Assembly (NCBI GenBank): GCA_038321755.1
Contig: JBBQFJ010000019.1
Span: 1-30,553, forward strand
Reading direction: 5' to 3'
DNA: 30,553 bases
DNA from: JALHSW01 sp038321755
GTDB taxonomy: Bacteria; Actinomycetota; Acidimicrobiia; IMCC26256; PALSA-555
Shown: positions 29,671 to 30,553 of the stretch, piece by piece
Numbering within the stretch: the first letter of the stretch is position 1
Layout: every line of letters starts with the position of its first letter
The notes under the pieces: generated by a model
Databases searched by the model: none
Seen by the model: only the letters and a program-made list of their open reading frames with translations
Told to the model about the DNA's origin: nothing
Program-made: the position numbers and the translations under genes

Positions 29671-30553
29671 GTGGAACGGCGGATCTTCGGTCTCGAGAAC
29701 GAGTACGGGGTCACGTGCACGCTCCGCGGACAGCGGCGCCTCAGCCCTGACGAGGTCGCGCGCTACCTCTTCCGACGGGTCGTGTCGTGGGGCCGGTCCA
29801 GCAACGTCTTCCTCGAGAACGGCGCGCGCCTGTACCTCGACGTGGGGAGCCACCCCGAGTACGCCACCCCCGAGTGCGACTCGATCGCGGATCTGGTGGT
29901 CCACGACAAGGCAGGGGAGCGCATCCTCGAAGGGCTCGTGCGCAGTGCCGAGCAGCGCCTGCGGGAAGAGGGCATCCGCGGCGAGGTGTTCCTCTTCAAG
30001 AACAACACCGACTCCGCGGGCAACTCGTACGGCTGTCACGAGAACTACCTGGTGGAGCGTGAAGGCGACTTCACGAAGTTCACCGACGTCCTGATCCCGT
30101 TCCTGGTCACCCGGCAGGTCTACGCCGGTGCCGGCAAGGTGCTGCAGACCGCACGAGGTGCGATGTACTGCATCTCCCAGCGCGCCGAGCACATCTGGGA
30201 GGGCGTCTCCAGTGCGACCACGCGCTCCCGGCCGATCATCAACACCCGTGACGAGCCGCACGCCGACGCCGAGCGCTTCCGACGACTGCACGTGATCGTC
30301 GGTGACTCGAACATGAGCGAGTACACGACCTTCCTCAAGCTCGGCACGATGTCGATCCTGCTGCGGATGCTGGAGGAGGACTCGACGCCCTGGCGCGACC
30401 TCACGCTCGAGAACCCCATCCGGGCGATCCGCGAGATCAGCCACGACATGACGTGCCGCCGCAGGATCCGCCTCGCCAACGGCCGGGAGCTCTCCGCAGT
30501 CGAGGTGCAGGCCGAGTACCTGAACCGGGCCCTGAAGTTCGCGAAGAAGAAGG
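29671..30553 (+). CDS. pafA: Pup-protein ligase PafA, 3' end cut off by window
   Basis: The first 294 residues are visible. PafA joins the C-terminal glutamate of Pup to substrate lysines using ATP. It opens MERRIFGLENEYGVTCTLRG, then RRLSPDEVARYLFRRVVSW, the catalytic aspartate D57 in LYLDVGSHPEYATPE, FLFKNNTDSAGNSYGCHENY and RSRPIINTRDEPHADAERFR. It lacks the Dop loop, which separates it from dop upstream. The GTG at 29671 is fixed by the family N-terminus and by the -10 spacing. It follows the secreted-protein gene by 76 bases containing two inverted repeats and has its own likely promoter. Confidence 0.97.
   Translation, partial: MERRIFGLENEYGVTCTLRGQRRLSPDEVARYLFRRVVSWGRSSNVFLENGARLYLDVGSHPEYATPECDSIADLVVHDKAGERILEGLVRSAEQRLREEGIRGEVFLFKNNTDSAGNSYGCHENYLVEREGDFTKFTDVLIPFLVTRQVYAGAGKVLQTARGAMYCISQRAEHIWEGVSSATTRSRPIINTRDEPHADAERFRRLHVIVGDSNMSEYTTFLKLGTMSILLRMLEEDSTPWRDLTLENPIRAIREISHDMTCRRRIRLANGRELSAVEVQAEYLNRALKFAKKK

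Overview
The window comes from a high-GC actinomycete-type chromosome, with GTG starts and many four-base stop/start overlaps. It carries a complete Pup-proteasome locus (ARC/Mpa ATPase, Dop, Pup, PrcB, PrcA, PafA), an FbiC for coenzyme F420, a MarP-like protease and a holin-X type protein. Protein style and gene order fit Actinomycetota, perhaps the Acidimicrobiia, but that placement is inference. No tRNA, rRNA, CRISPR array, transposase or phage module was seen.

Left part, mostly minus strand. The operon pgl - fbiC - adenosine kinase-like - LOG family (4480 down to 1) joins 6-phosphogluconolactone hydrolysis, F420 chromophore synthesis and nucleoside/nucleotide handling. A G/U-mismatch DNA glycosylase with an extra N-terminal domain and an unknown 157-residue protein lie on the plus strand. 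A second minus operon runs GH84 glycosidase - nagA - FIST sensor - transketolase - transaldolase (12826 down to 5744) and looks like amino-sugar salvage tied to the pentose phosphate pathway.

Middle part, plus strand 12928-21984. Eleven closely packed or overlapping genes encode an AMP-forming acyl-CoA ligase, a split ADP-forming acyl-CoA synthetase (beta then alpha, bridged by a possible 9-codon mini-ORF), a DacB-type penicillin-binding protein, three small proteins (two with membrane segments), a ubiquitin-fold sulfur carrier (TtuB-like), TtuA, the tRNA m1A58 methyltransferase TrmI and a CvpA-trypsin protease. TtuB, TtuA and TrmI together modify the tRNA T-loop.

Right part. A hemolysin III family protein and a 3Fe-4S-type ferredoxin (minus) diverge from the proteasome locus (plus, from 23288): arc, dop, pup, a frameshifted endonuclease VII-like gene, prcB, prcA, a small secreted protein and the start of pafA. 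Pup ends in Gly-Gly-Glu, so it needs no deamidation before ligation.

Main regulatory themes: (1) seven gene starts have a TANNNT -10-like hexamer 6-7 bases upstream, or 10 bases for prcB, and an eighth lies 9 bases upstream, suggesting widespread leaderless transcription; (2) three of these hexamers contain the stop codon of the preceding gene; (3) a perfect 15-5-15 inverted repeat covers the pafA -10 element; (4) other palindromes sit before the hemolysin III gene and after prcA; (5) three 13-base repeats lead into the arc start codon.
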